From Chloroflexota bacterium (GTDB lineage Bacteria > Chloroflexota > Anaerolineae > Anaerolineales > Villigracilaceae), in contig JAMDBC010000128.1 of the NCBI GenBank assembly GCA_023484185.1, forward strand, positions 580 to 5,735: a stretch of DNA of 5,156 bases, given 5' to 3'. Under the pieces are notes generated by a model, which was given only the letters and a program-made list of their open reading frames with translations, was not told the DNA's origin and did not search any database. Every line of letters starts with the position of its first letter. The stretch's first letter is position 1. Below are positions 1 through 5,156 of the stretch, piece after piece. The translations under genes and the position numbers were made by a program.

Positions 1-77
1 GCGTCCGGAGATCGCTTATTTCGTTATAAAATCTGACGGCGCCTTATCTGGTTCGGAAAATAGCAGGGAGTACTTGA
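1..77 (+). other. Window edge upstream of the ferric-reductase-like gene; possible 3' end of an upstream gene
   Basis: This short stretch may contain the tail of an upstream gene, but two frames compete. Frame 2 stays open from base 2 to a TAA at 98-100, giving a 32-residue hydrophilic tail that would overlap the next gene by 23 bases. Frame 1 stops with TGA at 34-36 after RLFRYKI. Neither tail is long enough to recognise. The only firm element is the Shine-Dalgarno-like GGGAG at 66-70, seven bases before the ATG at 78, which supports that start. No promoter is evident, so the gene at 78 could be a distal member of an operon beginning outside the window. Confidence 0.3.
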
Positions 78-913
78 ATGACTTCAGTTACATCCAATAA
101 GAACAAATCGCAATCATCGCTCGGACTTTTTTTCAAGATCGCCGGCACGATTCTTTTGGTGGCGGGTTTCTTCATCGGTTCCATGTTGATATTATGGTTT
201 TCGCAAACCCCGCTTGGCGCGCCAATCGCAAACTCGCTCTCGGCGTTGTTTGCCGTGAACAGCGTCCAATCCTGGTGGTACGTCACACGCGCGGCCGGCC
301 TGACCTCCTATTTCCTGATGTGGCTTTCCATGGTGTGGGGCATGGCGGTGTCCACCAAGTTTTTTCATCCGGTCGTGGAAGGATCTCACTCCTATGACTT
401 TCATGAATTCCTGTCATTGCTCGGGCTTGGATTTGTCTTTCTGCACGTGGTGGTATTGATGTTCGATAAATTCCTGGCATTCAATATTTTTCAAATCCTG
501 ATCCCGTTCATCGACACGTATCGTCCATTATGGGTGGGAATCGGCATTATCGGGTTTTATACGTTCCTGCTGGTGACCGTAACTTTTTATTTGAGGAAGA
601 TCATCGGCATGCAGGCTTTCAGAAGCATCCACATGCTCAGCCTGCTGGGATATGTCTGCAGGCTTTCAGAAGCATCCACATGCTCAGCCTGCTGGGATAT
701 GTCGGCGCCACCCTGCACGGATTGTTTGCGGGCACCGACTCGGCGCTGGCCGTGACCAAGCTGCTTTATATCGGCACCTCGCTGGTGGTGGTCTTCCTGA
801 CCGTTTACTGGATCGTCATCGGCGTGATCACCAAACAGGAAATAGCACGCGCCGAGGCGCTGGCCGCCAGAGCCAAACGTCAGCCGCAGCGCTTGCGACC
901 CAATCAACGCTGA
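78..913 (+). pseudogene. Ferric-reductase-like transmembrane heme protein, frameshifted by a 47-bp tandem duplication
   Basis: As written, the frame from ATG 78 runs 225 codons to TGA 753-755, with a non-family tail after residue 193 (CRLSEAST onward). Removing one copy of the 47-bp repeat joins it to the frame ending with TGA 911-913 and gives a 262-residue protein. The restored protein has about six hydrophobic helices (near residues 16-40, 73-93, 108-130, 151-171, 184-204 and 211-235) and a basic C-terminal tail. Two helices carry paired histidines: H109/H123 (spacing 14) and H185/H198 (spacing 13). This is the bis-heme ligand pattern of ferric reductases and NADPH oxidases (gp91phox H101/H115 and H209/H222). 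The family moves electrons across the membrane through two b-type hemes. There is no flavin or NAD domain, so a separate partner would be needed. The truncated product loses H198 and the last helix, so it is probably non-functional unless the duplication is an assembly error or reverts. Start chosen by GGGAG at 66-70. Confidence 0.85.
610..703 (+). repeat. Perfect 47-bp tandem duplication inside the ferric-reductase-like gene
   Basis: Bases 610-656 and 657-703 are identical, with both units beginning TGCAGGCTTTC and ending GGGATATGTC. The unit length is not a multiple of three (remainder 2), so it shifts the reading frame. The bases flanking the two copies do not extend the match, so the novel joint shows no microhomology. 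Identity without a single difference implies a recent event or an assembly artefact. Confidence 0.95.
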
Positions 914-916
914 GAA

Positions 917-951
917 CAGCCCATCCAAACCTCTGGACGGGCTGCTTTTTT
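917..951 (+). terminator. Intrinsic (Rho-independent) terminator after the ferric-reductase-like gene
   Basis: Four bases past the stop codon at 911-913, the arm at 917-927 pairs with 934-944 (CAGCCCATCCA against TGGACGGGCTG). This forms an 11-bp stem with one A-C mismatch and a 6-base loop, followed after one C by six T at 946-951. It should end the transcript of the upstream gene and insulate it from the defence operon to the right. Confidence 0.9.
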
Positions 952-1083
952 AGCAGAGGGCTTACGGCTACAACCCTGAGCTTGACTCTTGCTGAACTGC
1001 GTCTGAAACGCCAGCATTTCCCCGTTCCCGCACAGTTCAAATGGTAAAATACATCGAGACAATCAACCTGGGAGCCAATACAA
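952..1083. other. Intergenic stretch between the terminator and the antitoxin remnant
   Basis: I see no gene here on either strand. Forward frames that cross it are continuations of the frameshifted gene's off frames and have no family resemblance. The only element I can support is the extended -10-like sequence near its right end, listed separately. Composition is still closer to the left-hand chromosomal gene than to the AT-rich genes to the right. Confidence 0.6.
1042..1050 (+). promoter_or_regulatory. Candidate extended -10 promoter ahead of the antitoxin remnant and defence operon
   Basis: TGGTAAAAT fits the extended -10 form (TGn followed by TATAAT-like TAAAAT). Such promoters can work without a good -35, and I see no convincing -35 at 16-18 bases upstream. 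Transcription would begin near 1056-1058, about 27 bases before the AbrB-type ATG at 1084. Because the antitoxin gene is now only a stub and no terminator follows, this promoter could read on into sduA, mod and res. Confidence 0.4.
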
Positions 1084-1182
1084 ATGGGTGTTGTCACGAT
1101 CTCATCCAGATACCAAATCACTGTCCCAAAGGAAAATAGAAACGGGGACAGGCAAGACGCGCACCGTGATGAGACTGATTGA
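1084..1182 (+). pseudogene. 5' remnant of an AbrB/MazE/SpoVT-type antitoxin gene
   Basis: ATG 1084 opens a 32-codon frame ending with TGA 1180-1182. Its first residues, MGVVTISSRYQITVPKENR, match the start of the swapped-hairpin AbrB fold (the usual wording is close to VTISSRYQVTIPKEVR). This domain binds DNA and, in VapB/MazE antitoxins, neutralises a downstream toxin. GGGAG at 1070-1074 is a well-placed ribosome binding site nine bases before the ATG. The match stops around base 1140. From there the frame reads through unrelated DNA (NGDRQDAHRDETD), so the second half of the fold and any C-terminal toxin-binding tail are missing. No toxin gene follows. A 32-residue peptide is unlikely to fold as AbrB. 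A small functional leader peptide is possible but has no support beyond the intact RBS. Confidence 0.7.
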
Positions 1183-1201
1183 AGTGTTCATGCGTTCCAA
1201 C

Positions 1202-1225
1202 CCTTCGACTTCGCTCAGGGCAGGT
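1202..1225 (+). repeat. Short dispersed repeat (CCTTCGACTTCGCTCAGG type), inserted in frame in the helicase fragment
   Basis: The sequence around 1201-1224 belongs to a short CCTTCGACTTCGCTCAGG-type sequence that I recall as widely dispersed in environmental bacterial genomes, often translated in frame as PSTSLRAG. Here it spans 24 bases, exactly eight codons, between the residues ...MRSN and QARR of the helicase fragment. Only one copy is visible in the window, so its repeat status rests on recall rather than on this sequence. Confidence 0.55.
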
Positions 1226-1243
1226 CAGGCCCGGCGGTATGTT

Positions 1244-1249
1244 AGGAGG
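1244..1249 (+). promoter_or_regulatory. Strong ribosome binding site of sduA
   Basis: AGGAGG is a full Shine-Dalgarno core, eight bases before ATG 1258. It fixes the start of sduA. It lies inside the end of the small frame 1169-1255, whose TAG falls two bases before the sduA ATG. Confidence 0.85.
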
Positions 1250-1257
1250 AAATAGCA

Positions 1258-2418
1258 ATGGCAAAGGAAATAAAAACCAAAGAAGGCTTCACTGTTTGGA
1301 AGGTAGACAAGGCGAAGAATACCTATGAATACTTTTTCAAACCAGATGGATCGCAGGGAAAATTAATTTCAAAGATTACATTTAAGAGCGCGACCAAAAA
1401 GCCTACAGGGTTAAACGGAAATGGCTTTGGCTTTTCCCGTCCGCTTCAACCCTTGTACTACTTGCTAAAAGATTACTTTACAAAGATAGACGAAATTGTT
1501 GTTGTACGGCAAAAATCAGAAATCAAAGGAAGGGTTATTTATTTCAGCAAAGATGAATATGAATCAATGACAAATTCCTTGATTACAACTTACAGGGAAA
1601 ATGCCAACAAACTAAAAGACTTGACTTTCAGGGAAATGAGCAACATATTCCCGAGAAGGTTCAAATCAAAAGAAAAGCCGTTTACATATACCGCAGGGAC
1701 TTTATCCCGTATTTTGGCGAGAAAAGGAATTGCCGACCAATTAAGTGACGATGATATTGCCAAGGTAGTTGAAATTATTCCTGGCTTGATGGATAGATCA
1801 TCGAAGGCAAAAACGGGATTGCTTTCGAGCATTCGATTTGCTGATATACGGAATAAATCAACAACTTATGAACTAAAAAAGATTGTTGACGAATACGACA
1901 GGCTCTTGAAAAAACGAAGCCAAAAGGAAAGTGAGTGGCAGGAGTTTTTCAAGAAGAATATGCTGTTTATCAATTCGGCGTATATAAAATTGATAGATAA
2001 AAAGAATATCAATATTACGGTCAGTATTCCCGATTTCTTATTGATAGACCAGTTTCAGTTTATCGATGTATTTGAAATCAAGAAGCCTGATTTTGAGTGC
2101 TTGAAATTCGACAAAAGCCACAAAAACTATTATTGGAGTACAGAAGCCAACATGGCAATTGCACAGGTCGAAAAATACTTGTTTGAACTTGAGCAAAACG
2201 CTTATTTGGTTGTCGCAGATTTGAGAAAGCAGAAAATTGACGTAAATATTATCAGACCTAGAGGATACGTTTTGATTGGCAAGCGTAGCGACTATGACGA
2301 GAATGCTCAGAATTCGTTTAAAATACTGAATGACTCTTTGAAGAATGTACAAGTCATCTTCTTTGACGATCTCCTGAACACGCTAAAAAGCAAGTATATT
2401 ATTATCAAGAAAAAATAA
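1258..2418 (+). CDS. sduA: Shedu anti-phage nuclease SduA (DUF4263, PD-(D/E)XK fold)
   Basis: This 386-residue soluble protein has two parts. The C-terminal part (about residues 205-370) matches the Shedu/DUF4263 domain. It opens with a short coiled-coil-like helix (YELKKIVDEYDRLLKKR) and the ESEWQEFFKKN helix (E226). D259 in SIPDFLL and E273/K275 in FEIKKP then form the D...ExK nuclease centre, followed by helix AIAQVEKYL (Q303) and the strand RPRGYVLIGKR. Shedu proteins are single-gene anti-phage systems that act as DNA nucleases. The N-terminal part (about 1-200) has no domain I recognise. In Shedu this region varies between members and is thought to sense the trigger, which is inference here. 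There is no signal peptide or membrane segment, so it is cytoplasmic. Start set by AGGAGG at 1244-1249. It stands 23 bp ahead of mod on the same strand and is much more AT-rich than the gene at 78, suggesting transfer. Alternative: an accessory nuclease of the adjacent type III system. Confidence 0.85.
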   Translation: MAKEIKTKEGFTVWKVDKAKNTYEYFFKPDGSQGKLISKITFKSATKKPTGLNGNGFGFSRPLQPLYYLLKDYFTKIDEIVVVRQKSEIKGRVIYFSKDEYESMTNSLITTYRENANKLKDLTFREMSNIFPRRFKSKEKPFTYTAGTLSRILARKGIADQLSDDDIAKVVEIIPGLMDRSSKAKTGLLSSIRFADIRNKSTTYELKKIVDEYDRLLKKRSQKESEWQEFFKKNMLFINSAYIKLIDKKNINITVSIPDFLLIDQFQFIDVFEIKKPDFECLKFDKSHKNYYWSTEANMAIAQVEKYLFELEQNAYLVVADLRKQKIDVNIIRPRGYVLIGKRSDYDENAQNSFKILNDSLKNVQVIFFDDLLNTLKSKYIIIKKK

Positions 2419-2430
2419 CCGGTTTTTTTT
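2411..2430 (+). other. A/T-rich palindrome spanning the end of sduA and the sduA-mod gap
   Basis: The left arm at 2411-2420 (AAAAATAACC) is the reverse complement of 2421-2430 (GGTTTTTTTT) apart from one base, centred on CCGG, and it includes the sduA stop codon TAA 2416-2418. It ends in eight T directly before the mod ribosome binding site GGAG at 2431-2434. As a hairpin it would be almost all A-U, so it is at best a weak attenuator or mRNA processing site. Chance in AT-rich DNA is quite possible. Confidence 0.3.
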
Positions 2431-2441
2431 GGAGACTCTTC

Positions 2442-4091
2442 ATGCCAACACTACAATTCAAAGGCAAGAACATTATTTGGAATCATCATCTCTCTGTGCC
2501 ATATCATGCATTGGATGATGTTTCAAAGTTGTCATATAAGCCTGAAATAGCCAATGGCAATTTGATTATAGAAGGGGATAATTTGCTGGCATTGAAGTCT
2601 TTACTGCCCCTGTATGCGGGACAGATACATTGTATTTACATTGACCCGCCCTACAACACAGGAAACGAGGGTTGGGTGTATAACGACAATGTAAACAGCC
2701 CGCTGATAAAAGATTGGCTAGGCAAAGAAGTAGGAAAAGACGACTTGACCCGCCACGACAAGTGGCTGTGCATGATGACGCCGAGACTCAAGTTGTTGCG
2801 TGACCTGTTAGCGGATGACGGGGCAATTTTTATTTCGATTGAAGATAATGAAGTTTACAACTTGAGGGCGGTGATGAATGAAATTTTTGGAGAAGAAAAT
2901 TTTGTTGCAGAATTCGTATGGAAAAAAAGAACTGGCTCAAACGACTCAAAAGAATTCTGGAGAACAACAGATCATGAATATGTTGTTTCTTACGCTAAAA
3001 CTAATCTGTTTCAATTTGCAGGAATAGAAAAAACCTTTTTAAATTATTCAAATCCCGACAATGACCCGCGAGGTGATTGGGCAGTTGATAACTTAACGTG
3101 TAATAAAACTTCTGCTGAACGACCTCATTTATTCTATGATATTACTGACCCGAAAACAAACATAACTTACAAATGTAACCCTAATCGTGTATGGGTTTAC
3201 GAGCCAGATAGGATGAAGCGTCTGATAAAAGAAGGAAAAGTGATTTTTCCCAAAGATGGGAAAGGAACCCCAACTTACAAACGTCATCTTTCAGAGGTGC
3301 GCTCAAACAAAAAGCCACTATCAACGTGGGTTATTTCAAGAAGCGAAAATGAAGAAATAGACGAAGAAATATTATCACTGCAATTTCCATTGAATATGGT
3401 TGCAACAAAACAATTAACCGAACTGATGGGAAGTTTAGTTTTTAATAATCCTAAATCAGTAGATATGATAAAACAGATTGTATATCAAGCAACTGATGTC
3501 GATTCAGTTATCCTAGACTCGTTTGCAGGTAGCGGCACAACAGCACATGCCATACTTGATTTGAACAAAGAAGATGGTGGCAATCGCAAATTCATCCTTG
3601 TTCAAATGACCGAAGCCACACCCGCTGAGCCAAAGAAAAACATTTGCAAAGATATTACTCGCGAGCGAGTCAAACGGGCAATTGATAAATTTGGTTATAA
3701 AAGTGGCTTCGAATATATGCGTGTTGGTTTGCCAATAGATTCGGAAAGTCTACTTGCAGGAAAATTACCAGTCATTGAGCAGTTCGGTAGTTATGTTTTC
3801 TTTTTATGCACAGGAGAGAAAACAACCAAGCCAGTCAAGTCGATTGAAAAAAACCTATATTTGGCTGGGTCTCAAGGAAATGCGGATATCTATCTCATTT
3901 ACAGCCAAGATTACGAAGAACTGACTCGATTGGCTTTAAATCTGGATTGGGCTGAAAAAATCGTAACTTCCGACAAGAAAAGATACATCGTCTATGCTCC
4001 CGCCTGCTTTTTGGATGAAGATTACTTGCGTTCCAAACAAATTGAATTCGTAAATATTCCGTATGGCTTGTTCCAACGCAAGGAAAATTAA
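2442..4091 (+). CDS. mod: Type III restriction-modification methyltransferase subunit (adenine-N6, beta class)
   Basis: This 549-residue protein is the modification and recognition subunit of a type III system. It would methylate adenine on one strand of its short asymmetric site using S-adenosylmethionine, and it guides Res. Motif order is that of beta-class enzymes. The region GNLIIEGDNLLALKSL (residues 39-54) comes first, then catalytic motif IV DPPYNTG (68-74) and LLADDGAIFISIEDNE (122-137). A long target-recognition region follows at about 155-330, including NPNRVWVYEPDRMKRLIKEG and FPKDGKGTPTYKRHLSEV. NNPKSV (335-340) comes next, then SAM-binding motif I LDSFAGSGTT (358-367), with a C-terminal tail beginning GFEYMRVGLP (422-431). 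The length is normal for Mod and all core motifs are intact. Start supported by GGAG at 2431-2434, seven bases before ATG. The res gene follows after 2 bp. The recognition sequence cannot be read from the protein. Confidence 0.92.
   Translation: MPTLQFKGKNIIWNHHLSVPYHALDDVSKLSYKPEIANGNLIIEGDNLLALKSLLPLYAGQIHCIYIDPPYNTGNEGWVYNDNVNSPLIKDWLGKEVGKDDLTRHDKWLCMMTPRLKLLRDLLADDGAIFISIEDNEVYNLRAVMNEIFGEENFVAEFVWKKRTGSNDSKEFWRTTDHEYVVSYAKTNLFQFAGIEKTFLNYSNPDNDPRGDWAVDNLTCNKTSAERPHLFYDITDPKTNITYKCNPNRVWVYEPDRMKRLIKEGKVIFPKDGKGTPTYKRHLSEVRSNKKPLSTWVISRSENEEIDEEILSLQFPLNMVATKQLTELMGSLVFNNPKSVDMIKQIVYQATDVDSVILDSFAGSGTTAHAILDLNKEDGGNRKFILVQMTEATPAEPKKNICKDITRERVKRAIDKFGYKSGFEYMRVGLPIDSESLLAGKLPVIEQFGSYVFFLCTGEKTTKPVKSIEKNLYLAGSQGNADIYLIYSQDYEELTRLALNLDWAEKIVTSDKKRYIVYAPACFLDEDYLRSKQIEFVNIPYGLFQRKEN
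4080..4084 (+). promoter_or_regulatory. Ribosome binding site of res inside the end of mod
   Basis: AAGGA lies nine bases before ATG 4094 and within the last codons of mod, whose TAA is at 4089-4091. The two-base gap and embedded site indicate translational coupling, as expected for subunits made in fixed proportion, and they decide the start of res. Confidence 0.7.
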
Positions 4092-4093
4092 GC

Positions 4094-5156
4094 ATGATAT
4101 TCCTGAAAGATTATCAAGTTAAAGTTGTTCGGGAATTGGAAAATTTCTTTTCGACTGCTTACGCAAAGAAAGCAGATATTGCCCGCGCACTTCAATCTGT
4201 GCCTGAAAATCTCCGTTCCACATTGGCGAATGTAGATTGGGTTGAGCAAACATTCACCCAGATGATGAAGCCCTATCACGATGTTTGCGTCAATGGGTTA
4301 AATGCACATTATCCGCGCATAGTATTGAAAGTTCCGACAGGAGGCGGGAAAACCTTACTGGCAGTTGAAGCCATTCGCGCCTATCAAAATCTTTTTGCCA
4401 AAAAGCACACTGGTCTTGTTGTGTGGATCGTCCCGACAGAAACAATTTACTCCCAAACGGTAGAAAAACTTCGCGATAAAAGTCACCATTTGCGCCAACT
4501 ACTAGACCAATGTAGCGGTAATCGAACTGTTATTCTTGAAAAAGGACAGCGGCTTACCACACAGGACATCGAAAACAATCTTGTGATTTTGTTTGTGATG
4601 ATTCAATCCATTAGCCGCGCCAATAACAAAGAAGCCTTGAAAGTCTTTCAAGATTCTGGCGGATATGAAAGTTTTTTTCCAGCGGACAATCGTTACGATT
4701 TACATTCTGGACTTTTACGCCAATTCCCAAATCTTGACTTCATTTCTGCACTCGGAACGTACAACCCGCTTATCAAAACAAGTTTAGGGAACGCAGTAAG
4801 GACAGCGCGACCTTTCATTATCATAGACGAAATTCACAAAGTTTTCTCCGATACAGCACGAGCAACAATCGACAGCCTTAACCCCGAAATGGTTTTAGGC
4901 TTGAGCGCAACACCCAAAAAAGAAATGAATATTCTTATCACCATTACAGGGCTTCAATTGAAAGACGCTGATATGGTGAAACTGGATATGCACATCTTTC
5001 CGCCTGCGAGTAAACAGAAAAACGATTGGCAGGCAATGGTACGTGAAATCAAAGGTCATCGAGAAAAACTGGAACAAAAAGCAAACACTCATCAAAAGAA
5101 AACAGGGATTTACATTCGCCCTATCGCGCTTATTCAGGTGGAACAAACTGGCAAAG
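4094..5156 (+). CDS. res: Type III restriction enzyme Res subunit, helicase part (3' end outside the window)
   Basis: The frame is open from ATG 4094 to the window edge (354 codons seen). The family is usually about 850-1000 residues, so most of it lies outside. It is a superfamily 2 ATPase that works with Mod to translocate or slide on DNA and cut unmodified sites. Visible motifs in order are LKDYQ (4-8), a Q-motif-like start; Walker A VPTGGGKT (80-87); motif Ia region WIVPTETI (111-118); motif II DEIHKVF (245-251); and motif III LSATP (270-274). KTSLGNAVRTARPFIIIDEIH and IYIRPIALIQVEQTGK (339-354) also follow the wording of Res-type helicases I know, although many relatives have DEGH where this one has DEIH. 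The C-terminal PD-(D/E)XK nuclease is expected beyond the window, so catalytic competence cannot be judged. It is coupled to mod by a 2-bp gap, with AAGGA at 4080-4084. Composition matches mod. Confidence 0.9.
   Translation, partial: MIFLKDYQVKVVRELENFFSTAYAKKADIARALQSVPENLRSTLANVDWVEQTFTQMMKPYHDVCVNGLNAHYPRIVLKVPTGGGKTLLAVEAIRAYQNLFAKKHTGLVVWIVPTETIYSQTVEKLRDKSHHLRQLLDQCSGNRTVILEKGQRLTTQDIENNLVILFVMIQSISRANNKEALKVFQDSGGYESFFPADNRYDLHSGLLRQFPNLDFISALGTYNPLIKTSLGNAVRTARPFIIIDEIHKVFSDTARATIDSLNPEMVLGLSATPKKEMNILITITGLQLKDADMVKLDMHIFPPASKQKNDWQAMVREIKGHREKLEQKANTHQKKTGIYIRPIALIQVEQTGK

Larger units (their letters stand above)
1139..1255 (+). pseudogene. Fragment of a Walker A helicase gene, type I restriction R-subunit style
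   Basis: In the frame beginning at 1139, which differs from the antitoxin frame, the translation starts ETGTGKTRTVMRLIEVFMRS. It then reads N, an inserted PSTSLRAG, and QARR before losing resemblance and stopping at TAG 1253-1255. TGTGKTRT followed by a hydrophobic helix and then a 'QARRVLF'-like strand is the Walker A region of superfamily 2 helicases in HsdR-type restriction subunits, which usually read close to MATGTGKTRTVM. Only about 30 codons survive, with no upstream nuclease domain and no downstream helicase motifs. It abuts the AbrB remnant at about 1140, so the two scraps were joined by deletion or recombination. An internal ATG at 1169 leaves a 28-codon frame ending two bases before the sduA start, which could couple translation. 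Assignment to type I rather than another SF2 helicase is an inference from a short match. Confidence 0.6.

Noticed and set aside
530..913. Forward frame starting at 530 as a separate gene
   Set aside because: Its second half is the true C-terminal part of the heme protein displaced by the 47-bp duplication; its first half is out of frame with the family. There is no good start signal at 530.
587..928. Reverse-strand 113-codon frame
   Set aside because: It lies antisense to the heme protein and includes the duplication and terminator. It has no family resemblance or start signal. Other reverse frames at 2038-2352 and 4895-5146 are likewise shadows of sduA and res.
652..1047. Forward 131-codon open frame over the end of the heme protein gene
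   Set aside because: It is an off frame of the GC-rich gene, runs through the terminator hairpin, has no ribosome binding site and reads as low-complexity basic residues.
1121..1151. Inverted repeat CTGTCCC / GGGACAG, at first read as a REP-type or terminator hairpin
   Set aside because: Each arm is explained by coding sequence: the left arm by the antitoxin ITVP codons, the right arm by the Walker A codons GTG of the helicase scrap. The loop is 17 bases and no T-tract follows.
1202..1225. CRISPR repeat or attachment site
   Set aside because: There is only one copy in the window, no spacer periodicity, and no integrase or tRNA nearby.
2423..2430. T8 run as a true terminator between sduA and mod
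   Set aside because: The preceding stem would be almost entirely A-U with only a CCGG centre, too weak for a standard intrinsic terminator.
2921..2927. A7 run in mod as a possible phase-variation tract
   Set aside because: Phase-variable mod genes normally carry longer homopolymers or many short tandem repeats. Seven A in an AT-rich gene encoding Lys-Lys-Arg is ordinary and the frame is intact.

Overview
The window joins two unlike pieces of bacterial DNA. The left fifth (about 1-950) is GC-rich and looks like ordinary chromosome. It carries a membrane cytochrome of the ferric-reductase-like family, followed by a strong intrinsic terminator. The right part (about 1240-5156) is clearly more AT-rich and carries a compact, co-directional defence operon. 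No rRNA or tRNA marks the taxon. The heme protein's wording and the short dispersed repeat at 1202-1225 would suit a Chloroflexota (Anaerolineae-like) or similar environmental Gram-negative or monoderm bacterium, but this is only a weak inference.

Left region: the ferric-reductase-like gene (78-913) is broken by a perfect 47-bp tandem duplication (610-656 and 657-703). It shifts the frame after residue 193 and stops at 755. Removing one copy restores a 262-residue, six-helix protein with all four heme-ligand histidines at the spacing known from the NOX/ferric reductase family (14 and 13 residues). A clear hairpin-plus-T-tract terminator lies at 917-951.

Junction region (952-1257): no intact gene, but it is not empty. 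It holds a candidate extended -10 promoter and the first ~19 codons of an AbrB/MazE-type antitoxin. These run directly into an out-of-frame scrap of a helicase with a Walker A motif (type I restriction R-subunit style). That scrap is interrupted by a 24-bp in-frame dispersed repeat and ends at the ribosome binding site of the next gene. I read this as a layered scar from earlier turnover at a defence hotspot.

Right region: three genes run in line. They are a Shedu (SduA, DUF4263) nuclease (1258-2418), 23 bp later a type III restriction-modification methyltransferase Mod (2442-4091), and 2 bp later the helicase part of the Res subunit (4094 to beyond the window). Mod marks host DNA, and Mod with Res would cut unmarked DNA. 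SduA is normally a stand-alone anti-phage nuclease. Here it is the first gene of what looks like one transcription unit with a type III system, and this is the most notable arrangement in the window.
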